Shown here: in pieces, positions 1 through 7,352 of the stretch
How positions within the stretch are numbered: the first letter of the stretch is position 1
Layout of the letters: the number at the start of each line of letters is the position of its first letter
NCBI GenBank assembly: GCA_004378665.1
Contig: SOIA01000129.1
Span: 1 to 11,794 of the forward strand
Source: Candidatus Aminicenantota bacterium
GTDB taxonomy: Bacteria; Acidobacteriota; Aminicenantia; Aminicenantales; Aminicenantaceae
DNA length: 11,794 bases
Direction of reading: 5' to 3'
Program-made: the position numbers and the translations under genes
Notes under the pieces: generated by a model
Seen by the model: the letters and a program-made list of their open reading frames with translations, nothing else
What the model was told of the DNA's origin: nothing
Database searches by the model: none

Positions 1-1
1 G

Positions 2-97
2 GTCCTTCGTTTTGAAGCAGACACAGAAAAAGACCTCGAAAACATAGAGAGCGAAATCAAACAGGTCATCGAGGATGTCATTCAAAGGTTGGGATAG
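2..97 (+). CDS. Phosphomannomutase/phosphoglucomutase, C-terminal end only (5' end outside window)
   Basis: Only the last 31 codons and the TAG stop are in the window. The peptide begins VLRFEADTEKDLENIES, which matches the C-terminal strand and helix of alpha-D-phosphohexomutases, where a phosphate-binding 'SNT-P' loop is followed by 'VLRFEA'. In that family domain 4 closes over the substrate phosphate. The enzyme interconverts hexose-6-phosphate and hexose-1-phosphate. Because manC follows on the same strand, mannose-6-phosphate to mannose-1-phosphate (ManB/AlgC role) is the likeliest activity. A phosphoglucomutase or GlmM cannot be excluded from 31 residues. The catalytic serine and metal sites lie outside the window. 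Confidence 0.7.
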   Translation, partial: VLRFEADTEKDLENIESEIKQVIEDVIQRLG

Positions 98-172
98 TCT
101 TGACCCTGTGTCTACCCTTGACTCAGAGTTTCCTTCTCAAGAACATCCGGGGATAAATCCAAATGCACGGGA

Positions 173-252
173 TCAGGTCTTCATTTCCCATTTTTGGCAC
201 TGGGATGTATAATTCTCTGTTTGTGCGGCATAAATGGGAAGTCGAGACCTGA
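173..252. repeat. Imperfect inverted repeat, MITE/REPIN-like hairpin
   Basis: The left arm (174-193, starting CAGGTCTTCATTTCCC) and the right arm (232-251, ending AAGTCGAGACCTG) are reverse complements at 17 of 20 positions. The pairing extends outward by T173-A252. It also extends inward, with TG 195-196 pairing CA 229-230 and GCAC 197-200 pairing GTGC 223-226 across a two-base bulge. The whole element is about 80 nt with a loop of about 22 nt. It encodes nothing convincing. Two diverged arms facing each other resemble a REPIN or small MITE mobilised by a transposase elsewhere; that origin is inference. An RNA hairpin in the manB-manC leader is the alternative. Confidence 0.7.
185..213 (+). 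promoter_or_regulatory. Candidate sigma70 promoter for manC, lying in the hairpin loop
   Basis: A perfect -10 box TATAAT (208-213) sits 17 nt downstream of TTCCCA (185-190), which matches 4 of 6 bases of the -35 consensus. The -35 box overlaps the left arm of the inverted repeat and the -10 lies in its loop. Transcription would start near 220 and give a leader of about 95 nt before manC. This would let manC be expressed independently of the upstream mutase gene. The weak -35 and the repeat context keep confidence moderate. Confidence 0.45.
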
Positions 253-315
253 CTCTTCTATTTGGTCTTTCTTGTTTATGCTCAACGTCTTATCTTGATT
301 GTGAAGGAGTTTAAA

Positions 316-1392
316 ATGGATCTTCGAGTGATCATCTTGGCAGGAGGAGCGGGCACACGATTCTGGCCAGTGAGCCGGAAGATCCGACCGAAGCAGTTTC
401 TCCCGATAGTGAGCGAAAAAACGATGATCGAGGAGACGATCGACCGCCTTTCCTCTCAAGTTCCTCTAAAAAATATCTACACCATCGCCAATCCCGAAAA
501 GACTGAGATGATTAAAAACCTCCTCCCGGATCTCCCGGACAAGAACCTCCTGGTAGAGCCGATCGGAAGGAACACTGCCCCATCCTTGATACTGGCGACA
601 GCCCGGATCCATCTTCAGAATCCAAAAGCGGTCCTGGCGGCCTTACCCGCTGACCATCTTATAAAGGATTCCGCTCTTTTTCTCCGGAAACTTGAGGCCG
701 CAGCCGCCGCAGCATCAAGCGGAGACCACCTGATCACATTCGGAGTTCCTCCGACCTATCCGGCCACTGGATACGGATACATCCGGTTCTCCGCAGACCA
801 TTCCGTCCACTCTCTGGACGAACCTTTTCATGCTGTCCAGGAATTCAAGGAGAAACCGGATCTCGAACAAGCCAAGGCCTTCCTCAAAAAAGGAAATTAC
901 TTCTGGAATTCGGGGATGTTCCTCTGGCAGGCAGACGTTTTCGCCAGGAAACTGGAACGTTTTGCGCCAGAGATGTTTTCCTATTGGAAACAAATCCAGG
1001 ATGCTCTCGAGGCCAATGATGAGGCGCGAATCGCCTCCCTCTTCGAAGAGATCCCTTCCATCTCCATCGACTATGCCCTGATGGAAAAGGCCGAAGGCGT
1101 TCTGATGGCAAGGGGTGATTTTGGCTGGTCCGACGTGGGCGCCTGGTCCTCTCTCGCCGACATATGGCCTCAGGACGAAACGGGAAATGCCTTGCGGGGA
1201 GATAATATCATCCTGGATTCCCAGGATTGCCTCGTCTACAATCCCGATAAGCTCACGGCCTTGATCGGAGTGAAGGACATCATCGTAGTCAACACAGAGG
1301 ATGCCCTGCTCATCGCCCACAGAAACCAGGACCAGAAAGTGAAGGATATTGTAGGAGAGCTCGAAAAAAAGAAAAAAACGGAATACCTGTAG
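316..1392 (+). CDS. manC: Mannose-1-phosphate guanylyltransferase (GDP-mannose pyrophosphorylase)
   Basis: The enzyme makes GDP-mannose from mannose-1-phosphate and GTP in the cytoplasm, supplying mannose or derived sugars for glycans. The 358-residue protein opens with the nucleotidyltransferase signature LAGGAGTRFWPVSR at residues 8-21, followed by PKQF at 25-28 (PKQ being the GMP-family form). It also has EKP at 179-181, NSGMF at 198-202 and the GWSDVGAW metal/sugar-site motif at 270-277. The length fits the monofunctional form; there is no C-terminal phosphomannose isomerase cupin as in the ~480-residue type II enzymes. The start at 316 is chosen because AAGGAG (304-309) sits 6 nt upstream. 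An in-frame ATG at 262 would add 18 residues outside the family pattern and has no such site. It lies 218 nt after the mutase gene, so the two plausibly act in sequence. Assignment is firm; the manC symbol follows the reaction. Confidence 0.93.
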   Translation: MDLRVIILAGGAGTRFWPVSRKIRPKQFLPIVSEKTMIEETIDRLSSQVPLKNIYTIANPEKTEMIKNLLPDLPDKNLLVEPIGRNTAPSLILATARIHLQNPKAVLAALPADHLIKDSALFLRKLEAAAAAASSGDHLITFGVPPTYPATGYGYIRFSADHSVHSLDEPFHAVQEFKEKPDLEQAKAFLKKGNYFWNSGMFLWQADVFARKLERFAPEMFSYWKQIQDALEANDEARIASLFEEIPSISIDYALMEKAEGVLMARGDFGWSDVGAWSSLADIWPQDETGNALRGDNIILDSQDCLVYNPDKLTALIGVKDIIVVNTEDALLIAHRNQDQKVKDIVGELEKKKKTEYL

Positions 1393-1411
1393 CGAGAAAC
1401 ATCCCCCCATC

Positions 1412-1495
1412 ATGATAGACCTGACAAAGAACGAAAGAAACCTCAAAAAAGCGATCCAGCGGGCCAGGGAACGCGACATCATCATCCCGGATTGA
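1412..1495 (+). pseudogene. 27-codon stub, probable N-terminal remnant of a lost gene
   Basis: The frame encodes MIDLTKNERNLKKAIQRARE and then RDIIIPD before TGA. The composition is that of a real amphipathic N-terminus. I recall similar openings (..LKKAIQRARERNIIIP..) in a family of PLP-dependent cysteine-synthase-like proteins of nearly 500 residues, but this is recollection. The next residues expected there (TF..) are absent, as if the gene were cut after the proline codon. There is no Shine-Dalgarno site upstream. It starts 19 nt after the manC stop, and its TGA lies inside the -35 box of the next promoter. It could also be a genuine small ORF or chance. Confidence 0.35.
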
Positions 1496-1520
1496 CAACG
1501 AATCTTGGCTCTGTTATAAG
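1492..1520 (+). promoter_or_regulatory. Strong sigma70 promoter for the 839-residue membrane protein gene
   Basis: A perfect -35 TTGACA (1492-1497) is separated by 17 nt from TATAAG (1515-1520), which matches 5 of 6 bases of the -10 consensus. Transcription would start near 1527, giving a leader of about 70 nt before the ATG at 1599. Placement immediately before a long gene and after a 100-nt gap supports function. No clear operator is seen around it. Confidence 0.75.
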
Positions 1521-1598
1521 CTTCTTTTTAGAAAACGGAAAAGAACCGGTTGGGACAATAGCCATAACGCGACTCCAGCCCTCACAAAGGCATCATGA

Positions 1599-4118
1599 AT
1601 GAAAGCTGAATACTCGATAAAAACCTGCCAGGAACTCGAAAAAGTCTTTAAAGACCAGAAGATCCTCCGTCCTTTTCGTGTTCAGCGGTATGACCCCGGC
1701 ACTGAACTCACCTATGAGATCCAGGGCGTGGTGCCGGCTGGTACCGCCCGGCTGAAGTTAGAGGTCGAAGAGTTTGTGGGCGGGGGTTTTGCCGGCCAGG
1801 TATACAAGGTCCGACTGAAAGATGTGAAATCCCTCGAGGGACGGGTTGAAGGTCTCCATCAAGGTCATTCCTACGCGATGAAGATCTTTATCCCTCCCTC
1901 CGGATTTGCCAAGTTCTTCCGGAACATAATCTACGCGGCTGGCTTTCAGGGGCCCTTCTCACTCCAAGTCAATCCAGATGCGGTCAGAGCAGGAGCGCTG
2001 TGGCAGAAACTCATCCGGCGGGGTGCAGGCGTGCGATTGGGCTCTGAAAATGCTGTGGTGGACATCCTGGCCACTTTCATCGACCCCTCACTCGGAAGCT
2101 GTGGAGAACTCAGCGAGTGGATCGACGGCCGCCTGTGGCGCCTCGAAGCGGATGACAACCTGGATGCTCGTAAAAAATGGAAACCGGGAGACCCGGATGA
2201 TGAGTTGGAGTCTCCAGAGTACCGTGCGAAACGAACCTTCATGAGACGTTTGGTACGGCTGCTGCACGAGATGGGAGCTGTAGAACTCGCCCGACAGTAT
2301 GAATGGTGGACATGCAAAAGCCAGCCCAATGTCCTCAAGAGGACCGCATCCGATCCCGATCCTGCCGGAGGACATGTGGCTGTGGATTTTCGAGCGGGTC
2401 TGGCTCTTCATCTTTTCCTTCCGATGAGTCCGGCAGATTTCAAGCTTATCCTCAAAGGCATATCTCGAGGAAGCCTTGTCCAGTTTGACCGGGGCAATAG
2501 AGGCCGGCTCCAGAGCTTTATGGAAGCCCATCCCGAGGCCTTTGCCGGCATGCACGAGGGATTCGAAGAACTCACAAAAGCTGAAAAGTATTACCGGGAG
2601 TCACTGCCTGACATCCCGCATCATCATTTTAAACTGATCTTCCGTCCCAGGCTGTGGTCATCCATCCTGAAGAGCAGCATCAAAAGCTGGGAAGTCCGCA
2701 ACATCGTCGACGAGGACACAGCGATTAGACTGCCAGAGAGGAAATTCCTGACTGTCAGGTTATACATCCTGGGACTCCTTCCCTTCCTAGGAAATTTCTT
2801 CAGGAAGCTGCGGGGACAAAAGGATTACAGACGGCATTACGGCCGGATGCTGACCAGTTTTCCTTATTTCCGCCGCGCGGTGAAAGCCAGGATCTCTGAA
2901 TCTCTCATCCGCTGGCACCGTGCAGGGCGTGTGGATGAGAAACGAACACAGAGGCTGTCCGAGCACCCTTCGAGATTTTTTTCTCACTTGCCTCTCTCAA
3001 TCCTCCCGGCAAAAATGCATCGTTTCTTTTCAGACAGACGATTCTTCCTGCGATCCCTGGACAACATTTTTATCAGGCCCCTGCGCCTCTACTTCAAGGC
3101 TGAAGCCAGAGAGAAGTGGCTGCAAGAGACTGTATCCCAGGGAGAGAAGAACGGCATGCTGACCCGCAAAGAAGCCACCCACATCAACTCCCAGATAAAA
3201 GAGCCTTTCATCCAGAAATACCTGAAAAGTCTTGCTGTCCATGTGTGTACGGTCCCGGTGACCCAGATCGTCTCTGTGGCCGTCGCTCTGATCTATGTTC
3301 GACTGCATCCTGAACTCTCCTGGCAGCAAGCATCCCTGCACGCGGGTATTATTCTCGGACTCTTCCAGGTCACTCCCGTCTCTCCAGGCTCACTCGTCCG
3401 AGGGCTCTATGTGACCGCGCTCGTTTTGAGGGAAAGGAATTTTAAAGACTACAACATCGCGTTCTTTCTCAGTTTCTTCAAGTACATAGGCTATCTGTCA
3501 TTCCCGATCCAGATGGCTTACCGCTACCCCGACCTGGCCCGCTTCATGGCCGGCCACTGGGCCACAGGAGCGGTGCACGTCGTGCCTGTCTTCGGAGAGA
3601 GAGGCGCCTTGCTCGAACATGCTGTCTTTGACCTTTTCTACAACTTCCCACTGAATATCCGACGCCGTATCCGAAAGCGGCGGGAACTCCGCTCAGCCCT
3701 AAAACCAAGACGCTGGCACGTTCCTCTGTGTGCACTGGGGGGAGCTCTCCTACTGGCTTCTGAGGATATGATTTATTACAACCTGATCGGTCACATCCCC
3801 CGTTTCGGAGACATCTGGTGGCTGGCTCTCTGGATCCCTGTTTTTGCGGCGGCCGCCACAACAGCTTGGGCCGGAGGAGCCGCTCTTTCCAGAAGAATAG
3901 GTATGGGCGTTCTCTGCGGAGCCTTGATCGGGCTTCTCTATGCCGCATCCAATGTTCTTCTGAGATATTTCCTCATGCCTGAGGGAGGGGAGATCCTCAC
4001 AGCTCTTCAACTCCTGGACCGGATAGCCCCCGTGGCTTTATGGAGAATCTTTGTTTTCATGATTCTCGCCCTGATAGGAACATTCCTAACCGAGACAAGG
4101 CCGATCAAAGCCCGATAA
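1599..4118 (+). CDS. Large unassigned protein: divergent kinase-like N-domain plus multi-pass membrane C-domain
   Basis: I do not recognise this 839-residue protein as a named family. Residues 59-71 (FVGGGFAGQVYKV) look like a kinase glycine-rich loop and YAMKIF (92-97, K95) like the strand carrying the ATP-binding lysine. SEWIDGR (172-178) resembles a hinge, QPNVLKR (242-248) the catalytic-loop Asn region, and HVAVDFRAG (259-267, D263) the metal-binding DFG strand. The position of the catalytic Asp in HGDxxxxN appears to be Cys239, so activity is doubtful. Residues about 350-540 are very basic with a hydrophobic patch at 383-400. The C-terminal third has about seven membrane segments, near 545-567, 580-608, 617-640, 707-727, 738-762, 767-791 and 812-830. 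There is no signal peptide, so the kinase-like part should be cytoplasmic. The start is set by AAAGG (1586-1590) 8 nt upstream; the ATG at 1595 in another frame stops after four codons. The gene has its own promoter and no co-directional partner in the window. A role in envelope glycan or lipid biology near manC is a guess. Confidence 0.85.
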   Translation: MKAEYSIKTCQELEKVFKDQKILRPFRVQRYDPGTELTYEIQGVVPAGTARLKLEVEEFVGGGFAGQVYKVRLKDVKSLEGRVEGLHQGHSYAMKIFIPPSGFAKFFRNIIYAAGFQGPFSLQVNPDAVRAGALWQKLIRRGAGVRLGSENAVVDILATFIDPSLGSCGELSEWIDGRLWRLEADDNLDARKKWKPGDPDDELESPEYRAKRTFMRRLVRLLHEMGAVELARQYEWWTCKSQPNVLKRTASDPDPAGGHVAVDFRAGLALHLFLPMSPADFKLILKGISRGSLVQFDRGNRGRLQSFMEAHPEAFAGMHEGFEELTKAEKYYRESLPDIPHHHFKLIFRPRLWSSILKSSIKSWEVRNIVDEDTAIRLPERKFLTVRLYILGLLPFLGNFFRKLRGQKDYRRHYGRMLTSFPYFRRAVKARISESLIRWHRAGRVDEKRTQRLSEHPSRFFSHLPLSILPAKMHRFFSDRRFFLRSLDNIFIRPLRLYFKAEAREKWLQETVSQGEKNGMLTRKEATHINSQIKEPFIQKYLKSLAVHVCTVPVTQIVSVAVALIYVRLHPELSWQQASLHAGIILGLFQVTPVSPGSLVRGLYVTALVLRERNFKDYNIAFFLSFFKYIGYLSFPIQMAYRYPDLARFMAGHWATGAVHVVPVFGERGALLEHAVFDLFYNFPLNIRRRIRKRRELRSALKPRRWHVPLCALGGALLLASEDMIYYNLIGHIPRFGDIWWLALWIPVFAAAATTAWAGGAALSRRIGMGVLCGALIGLLYAASNVLLRYFLMPEGGEILTALQLLDRIAPVALWRIFVFMILALIGTFLTETRPIKAR

Positions 4119-4325
4119 TCCCAGCCGGAACAAACAGAAAACCTGTATCCAATATACTCAGAGTCGACAATGCCTTTGACCACACGGTCCTAGACTATCT
4201 GAACAGGTTTGTTGTCCGAGTAAAGAAGAAAGGAATGTCTCGGAAGGCCCACATCAACAGCGCAGGAAGGCTTCTTGAATTCCTGGTTAAATGCTTTTCG
4301 GTTTCTTCTAAATTCCCGCGAGCTC
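4119..4325. other. Convergent intergenic spacer without a recognised gene
   Basis: This 207-nt spacer separates two genes that end toward each other. The only local structure is a hairpin at 4263-4285, with CAGGAA and TTCCTG pairing around an 11-nt loop. It lacks a following T-run on either strand, so it is at best a weak bidirectional terminator. A reading frame crosses the spacer on the + strand, but it begins inside the upstream gene, runs into the antisense of the downstream gene, and matches nothing I know. Confidence 0.5.
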
Positions 4326-5792
4326 CTACTTTTTGTCTGGGGTCTTCTTCTTCGGCTTCAGAGGGGGAATCTGGATATCGATGACGTTGACCTCCCCAAG
4401 TGTTGAGAGAGGCTTGTCAAAATCTTCCTCCTTCCCGACCACGAGGATCTGGACTTTATCCGGATGCAAGTATTTACGGGCCACCCGCAGCACGTCTTCC
4501 TTCGAGACTTTCTCCACTCCCTTTTTGACTCTATCCATGAAATCAAGCGGATAGCCGAAGAATTCGTAGGTCATCATCCTGTTGACGATCTGGGCACGGC
4601 TTGAAAAATTGAAGACAAAGGAATTCAAGTACTGGTCCTTGGCCTTAGCCAGCTCCTCGTCAGTCACTTCCTCTTCTGTCATCCGCTCTAACTCTTTGAT
4701 CATAAGACTGATCGCATAAATCGTGGACTCCGACTTGGTCTGAGCCCCACAGCTGAATACTCCGGGAGCAAGATAATAGGCACCGTATCTTCCCCAGACG
4801 CTGTAAGCCAGGCCCTCGTCCGTCCTGATCTTCTTGAACATCCGATCAAAAGAAAGGATGGAGTTCATGACGCTCAAGGCTGGGTAATCAGGATTGCTCA
4901 TCAACCCACCGATATGGCCGAGCATGATATTAGACTGATTCACATCCTTCTTGTGGACCAGGTTGACCGTAGGTTTAAACTCATAATCGACTTTGGGCAT
5001 GGGAGGGACATCGATCTTGGCAGCTTTCCATTTTCCGAGGGCTTTTTCGATCTTTGCTGCCATGTCTTTGCTGTCGAAATCTCCCCATGCGGCCATCAGG
5101 ATGTTGTTCGGATGGAAGTATTTCTCGTAAAAACCCACGATATCATCTCTCGTTATCCCCGCAATAGTGGCATATTCGGACTGACGGGCATAGGGGCTGT
5201 CTTTTCCGAAGATGATCTTATAGAACTCACGGTTTGAGATCTGCCCGATGTCATCATTCCTCCGTGCGATAGCTGTTCGTTCCTGAATCTGGGCCAGCCG
5301 GATCTTATCCTCTGCAAAAACCGGGTTCATCAGGATATCAGCCAGAATTTCGAGCGCCCTGTCGATGTCTTCTTTGAGGACGGAAACTCCGATGTATCCT
5401 GACGCCTCACCGATACTCGTCGATACCGAGGCGGCTAGAGTCTCCAACTCCTTATCGATCTCATCACCTGTCATCGATGAGGTGCCACCCGTCCGAAGGA
5501 CCTGTCCGGTTATGGATGCCAGGCCGATCTTTGTGGCCGGTTCAAAAACGGAACCGACATGAACCATGGCTCTCATATCGATTGTCGGATATTCATGGTC
5601 TTCCACCAAAAAGAGCTTGAGTCCGTTCTTCAGCATTACGGTCTCTACCTTGGGCATCTTGATGGGATTCAGCGTGGGAAAGATAAACTTATCCTTGGGA
5701 TTTTTCTGCGCAAAGATAAAAACCCCAGAAAGAAAAATCAAAAGAAAGACCACAGAAAACGCTTTGAACAGTCTTTTATGTTTCATCGTCAT
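4326..5792 (-). CDS. M16-family peptidase homologue lacking the zinc motif (non-catalytic partner), exported
   Basis: The 488-residue protein has a signal peptide: KHKR followed by a hydrophobic stretch at residues 11-27, with likely cleavage near FAQ. It has the two-lobed insulinase/processing-peptidase fold pattern: MLKNGLKLFLVEDHEYP at 53-69, a YFHPNN linker at 225-230, and a second-lobe IRTDEGLAYSVWGRYGAY at 322-339. Where active members have H-x-x-E-H, this protein reads S93-I-T-G96-Q97, so both zinc histidines and the catalytic glutamate are gone. Such proteins usually pair with an active M16 subunit and help bind substrate. The active paralogue lies 12 nt upstream, and the AAGGAG site overlaps that gene's stop codon, so translation is probably coupled. 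The C-terminus ends in a Lys/Pro-rich tail (KPKKKTPDKK). It should act in the periplasm or at the envelope. Confidence 0.9.
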   Translation of the reverse strand: MTMKHKRLFKAFSVVFLLIFLSGVFIFAQKNPKDKFIFPTLNPIKMPKVETVMLKNGLKLFLVEDHEYPTIDMRAMVHVGSVFEPATKIGLASITGQVLRTGGTSSMTGDEIDKELETLAASVSTSIGEASGYIGVSVLKEDIDRALEILADILMNPVFAEDKIRLAQIQERTAIARRNDDIGQISNREFYKIIFGKDSPYARQSEYATIAGITRDDIVGFYEKYFHPNNILMAAWGDFDSKDMAAKIEKALGKWKAAKIDVPPMPKVDYEFKPTVNLVHKKDVNQSNIMLGHIGGLMSNPDYPALSVMNSILSFDRMFKKIRTDEGLAYSVWGRYGAYYLAPGVFSCGAQTKSESTIYAISLMIKELERMTEEEVTDEELAKAKDQYLNSFVFNFSSRAQIVNRMMTYEFFGYPLDFMDRVKKGVEKVSKEDVLRVARKYLHPDKVQILVVGKEEDFDKPLSTLGEVNVIDIQIPPLKPKKKTPDKK

Positions 5793-5804
5793 TTTCCCCT
5801 CTCC

Positions 5805-7310
5805 TTATTTGGCATAGACAATCTCGCCGATCGTCCTCTGCTTCTTGATCAGGTAAGTGCTGGCCGCACGCTTGATGTCCTCTGCTGTAACAGCTCTGAC
5901 TTCTTGGACCTGGTCAAACAGAAGCTGCCAATCTCCGAGAACGACATCCGCATAGGTCAGCAGGGCCGCCATGCTGGAGTTGGATTTCATCTGAGACAAA
6001 AAGCCCTTAATCGCGCTTCTCTTGAATTTCGTCAACTCTTCAGGAGTGACCGACTCCGTCTTCACCTTCTCGATCTCCTCCTCTATGAGCGCCAGGCATT
6101 CTGCTGAAGTTTTTCCCTGGGCTGGGACAGCAAAGAAAGCGATCAGGTTTGAGAATTTTTCACCGGGAAAGCCGTTGAAGCTCTGCGTGGCTACCGCCAC
6201 TTTCTTCTCCTTGACCAACACCTGGTATAATCTCGAAGAACGTCCCTGTCCCATGATGTTGGCCAGCGCTTCCAGGGCAGCACTGTCTTTGTGGCGGAAG
6301 TTCGGGCGGTGATAACCGAAGAGGAGCATGGGCTGGGACTTGGCCTCGACGATGACTCGCCGCTCTCCCCATTGCTCAGGCTCTTCTGTCCGGACTGTTT
6401 CTGGCTTGGGGCCGCTGGGAATCCGTCCAAAGTAGATTTCCGCCATCTTGAACACATCTTCCGCTTGGACATCTCCCACGATCCCGACAGTCAGGTTACT
6501 CGGGCTGTAGAATCTATTGAAGTAATTTTCAACATCCTTACGCGTGATATTTCTCAAGTCAGACATATGGCCGACCACTGAATGGTGATAGGGATGCGCC
6601 TTAAAGGCTGTGGCCAGAAAATCCTCAACCAGTCTGCCGACCGGCCGGGTTTCCACGCCCAACCGTCTCTCTTCCATGACCACATCTCTCTCTTTATAGA
6701 ATTCACGAAAAACAGGATTGAGGAACCTGTCAGAAGTCACAGCCATCCAGTACTCCAGCTTGTTCGAGGGAAGACTGTCGATGTACTGGGTGGCGTCACT
6801 GCTGGTATAAGCGTTAATCCCCCTGTCGCCTTCTCTCCGCATCATGTCGATCAGATCATTGTTCACGACGTATCCCTTTGCCTGAACACGCAGGGCCTCG
6901 AACTTCTTCTTCATTTCCTTGAGTTTTTCGTCATCCGGCGCAGCTTTTACCTTCTCCCGCTTGATCTCATTATACAAAGCATCCATCTCCTTCAGTATTT
7001 TCTTCTCGGACTCATAGTCATTGGTGCCGACAGTCGTTGTGCCCTTGAAGGCCATGTGTTCCAGTAGATGAGAGATGCCCGTGATCCCGTACGACTCATT
7101 GGCGCTTCCCACATCCGCGTACACGTGAAAGGACACAACAGGAGCTTCATGACGCGAGAGGACGATGAGCCTCATTCCGTTCTCCAGGACATGAATTTTC
7201 ACCCGGTTCTTGATCTCATCGAACGTCTGGGCAAGAAGCGACAGGCTGAATACCGAGACGACTGCGAGGAAGAACACCAGCCTGAACAACATTCTTTTTT
7301 TCAAACGCAT
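5805..7310 (-). CDS. M16-family zinc metallopeptidase (insulinase-like), exported, catalytic subunit
   Basis: This 501-residue exported peptidase begins with a basic start and a hydrophobic segment at residues 8-26, ending LLAQ. The inverted zinc motif is complete: H81-L-L-E84-H85, where the histidines bind zinc and E84 is the catalytic base. By alignment with pitrilysin, E207 in KERDVVMEE is the auxiliary acidic residue and E214 the third zinc ligand. The gap from H85 to E214 is 128 residues rather than the usual 76. The extra ~52 residues (about 100-155) form a highly charged, probably helical insert. A second M16 lobe follows, with GRSSRLYQVL in the substrate-binding half. A strong AAGGAGGT site lies 7 nt before the ATG. 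It is fourth in the operon, followed 12 nt later by the inactive paralogue, with which it likely forms a heterodimer degrading peptides in the envelope. The native substrate is unknown. Confidence 0.93.
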   Translation of the reverse strand: MRLKKRMLFRLVFFLAVVSVFSLSLLAQTFDEIKNRVKIHVLENGMRLIVLSRHEAPVVSFHVYADVGSANESYGITGISHLLEHMAFKGTTTVGTNDYESEKKILKEMDALYNEIKREKVKAAPDDEKLKEMKKKFEALRVQAKGYVVNNDLIDMMRREGDRGINAYTSSDATQYIDSLPSNKLEYWMAVTSDRFLNPVFREFYKERDVVMEERRLGVETRPVGRLVEDFLATAFKAHPYHHSVVGHMSDLRNITRKDVENYFNRFYSPSNLTVGIVGDVQAEDVFKMAEIYFGRIPSGPKPETVRTEEPEQWGERRVIVEAKSQPMLLFGYHRPNFRHKDSAALEALANIMGQGRSSRLYQVLVKEKKVAVATQSFNGFPGEKFSNLIAFFAVPAQGKTSAECLALIEEEIEKVKTESVTPEELTKFKRSAIKGFLSQMKSNSSMAALLTYADVVLGDWQLLFDQVQEVRAVTAEDIKRAASTYLIKKQRTIGEIVYAK

Positions 7311-7352
7311 GCTGTTTACCTCCTTTTAATTTTTAAATCTATTTTGAAAAAC

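Noticed and set aside
262..315. Upstream in-frame ATG extending manC by 18 residues
   Set aside because: No ribosome site precedes it, while AAGGAG precedes the ATG at 316, where the nucleotidyltransferase pattern begins.
715..1485. 256-codon open frame on the - strand
   Set aside because: It is antisense to the well-supported manC and has no recognisable protein features.
1595..1609. Four-codon ORF (ATG at 1595) overlapping the start of the 839-residue gene
   Set aside because: Spacing to AAAGG fits the ATG at 1599 better, and the frame ends at once; no sign of an attenuator.
4139..4210. AAACCTGT and ACAGGTTT as a possible terminator
   Set aside because: The 8-nt arms are separated by 56 nt and no T-run follows, so this is most likely chance.
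4040..4384. 114-codon open frame across the convergent spacer
   Set aside because: It starts inside the 839-residue gene and ends antisense to the M16 gene, without a start signal or recognisable sequence.
6582..7067. 161-codon open frame on the + strand, and the similar one at 5559-6107
   Set aside because: Both are antisense to the M16 peptidase genes and have no ribosome site or family resemblance.
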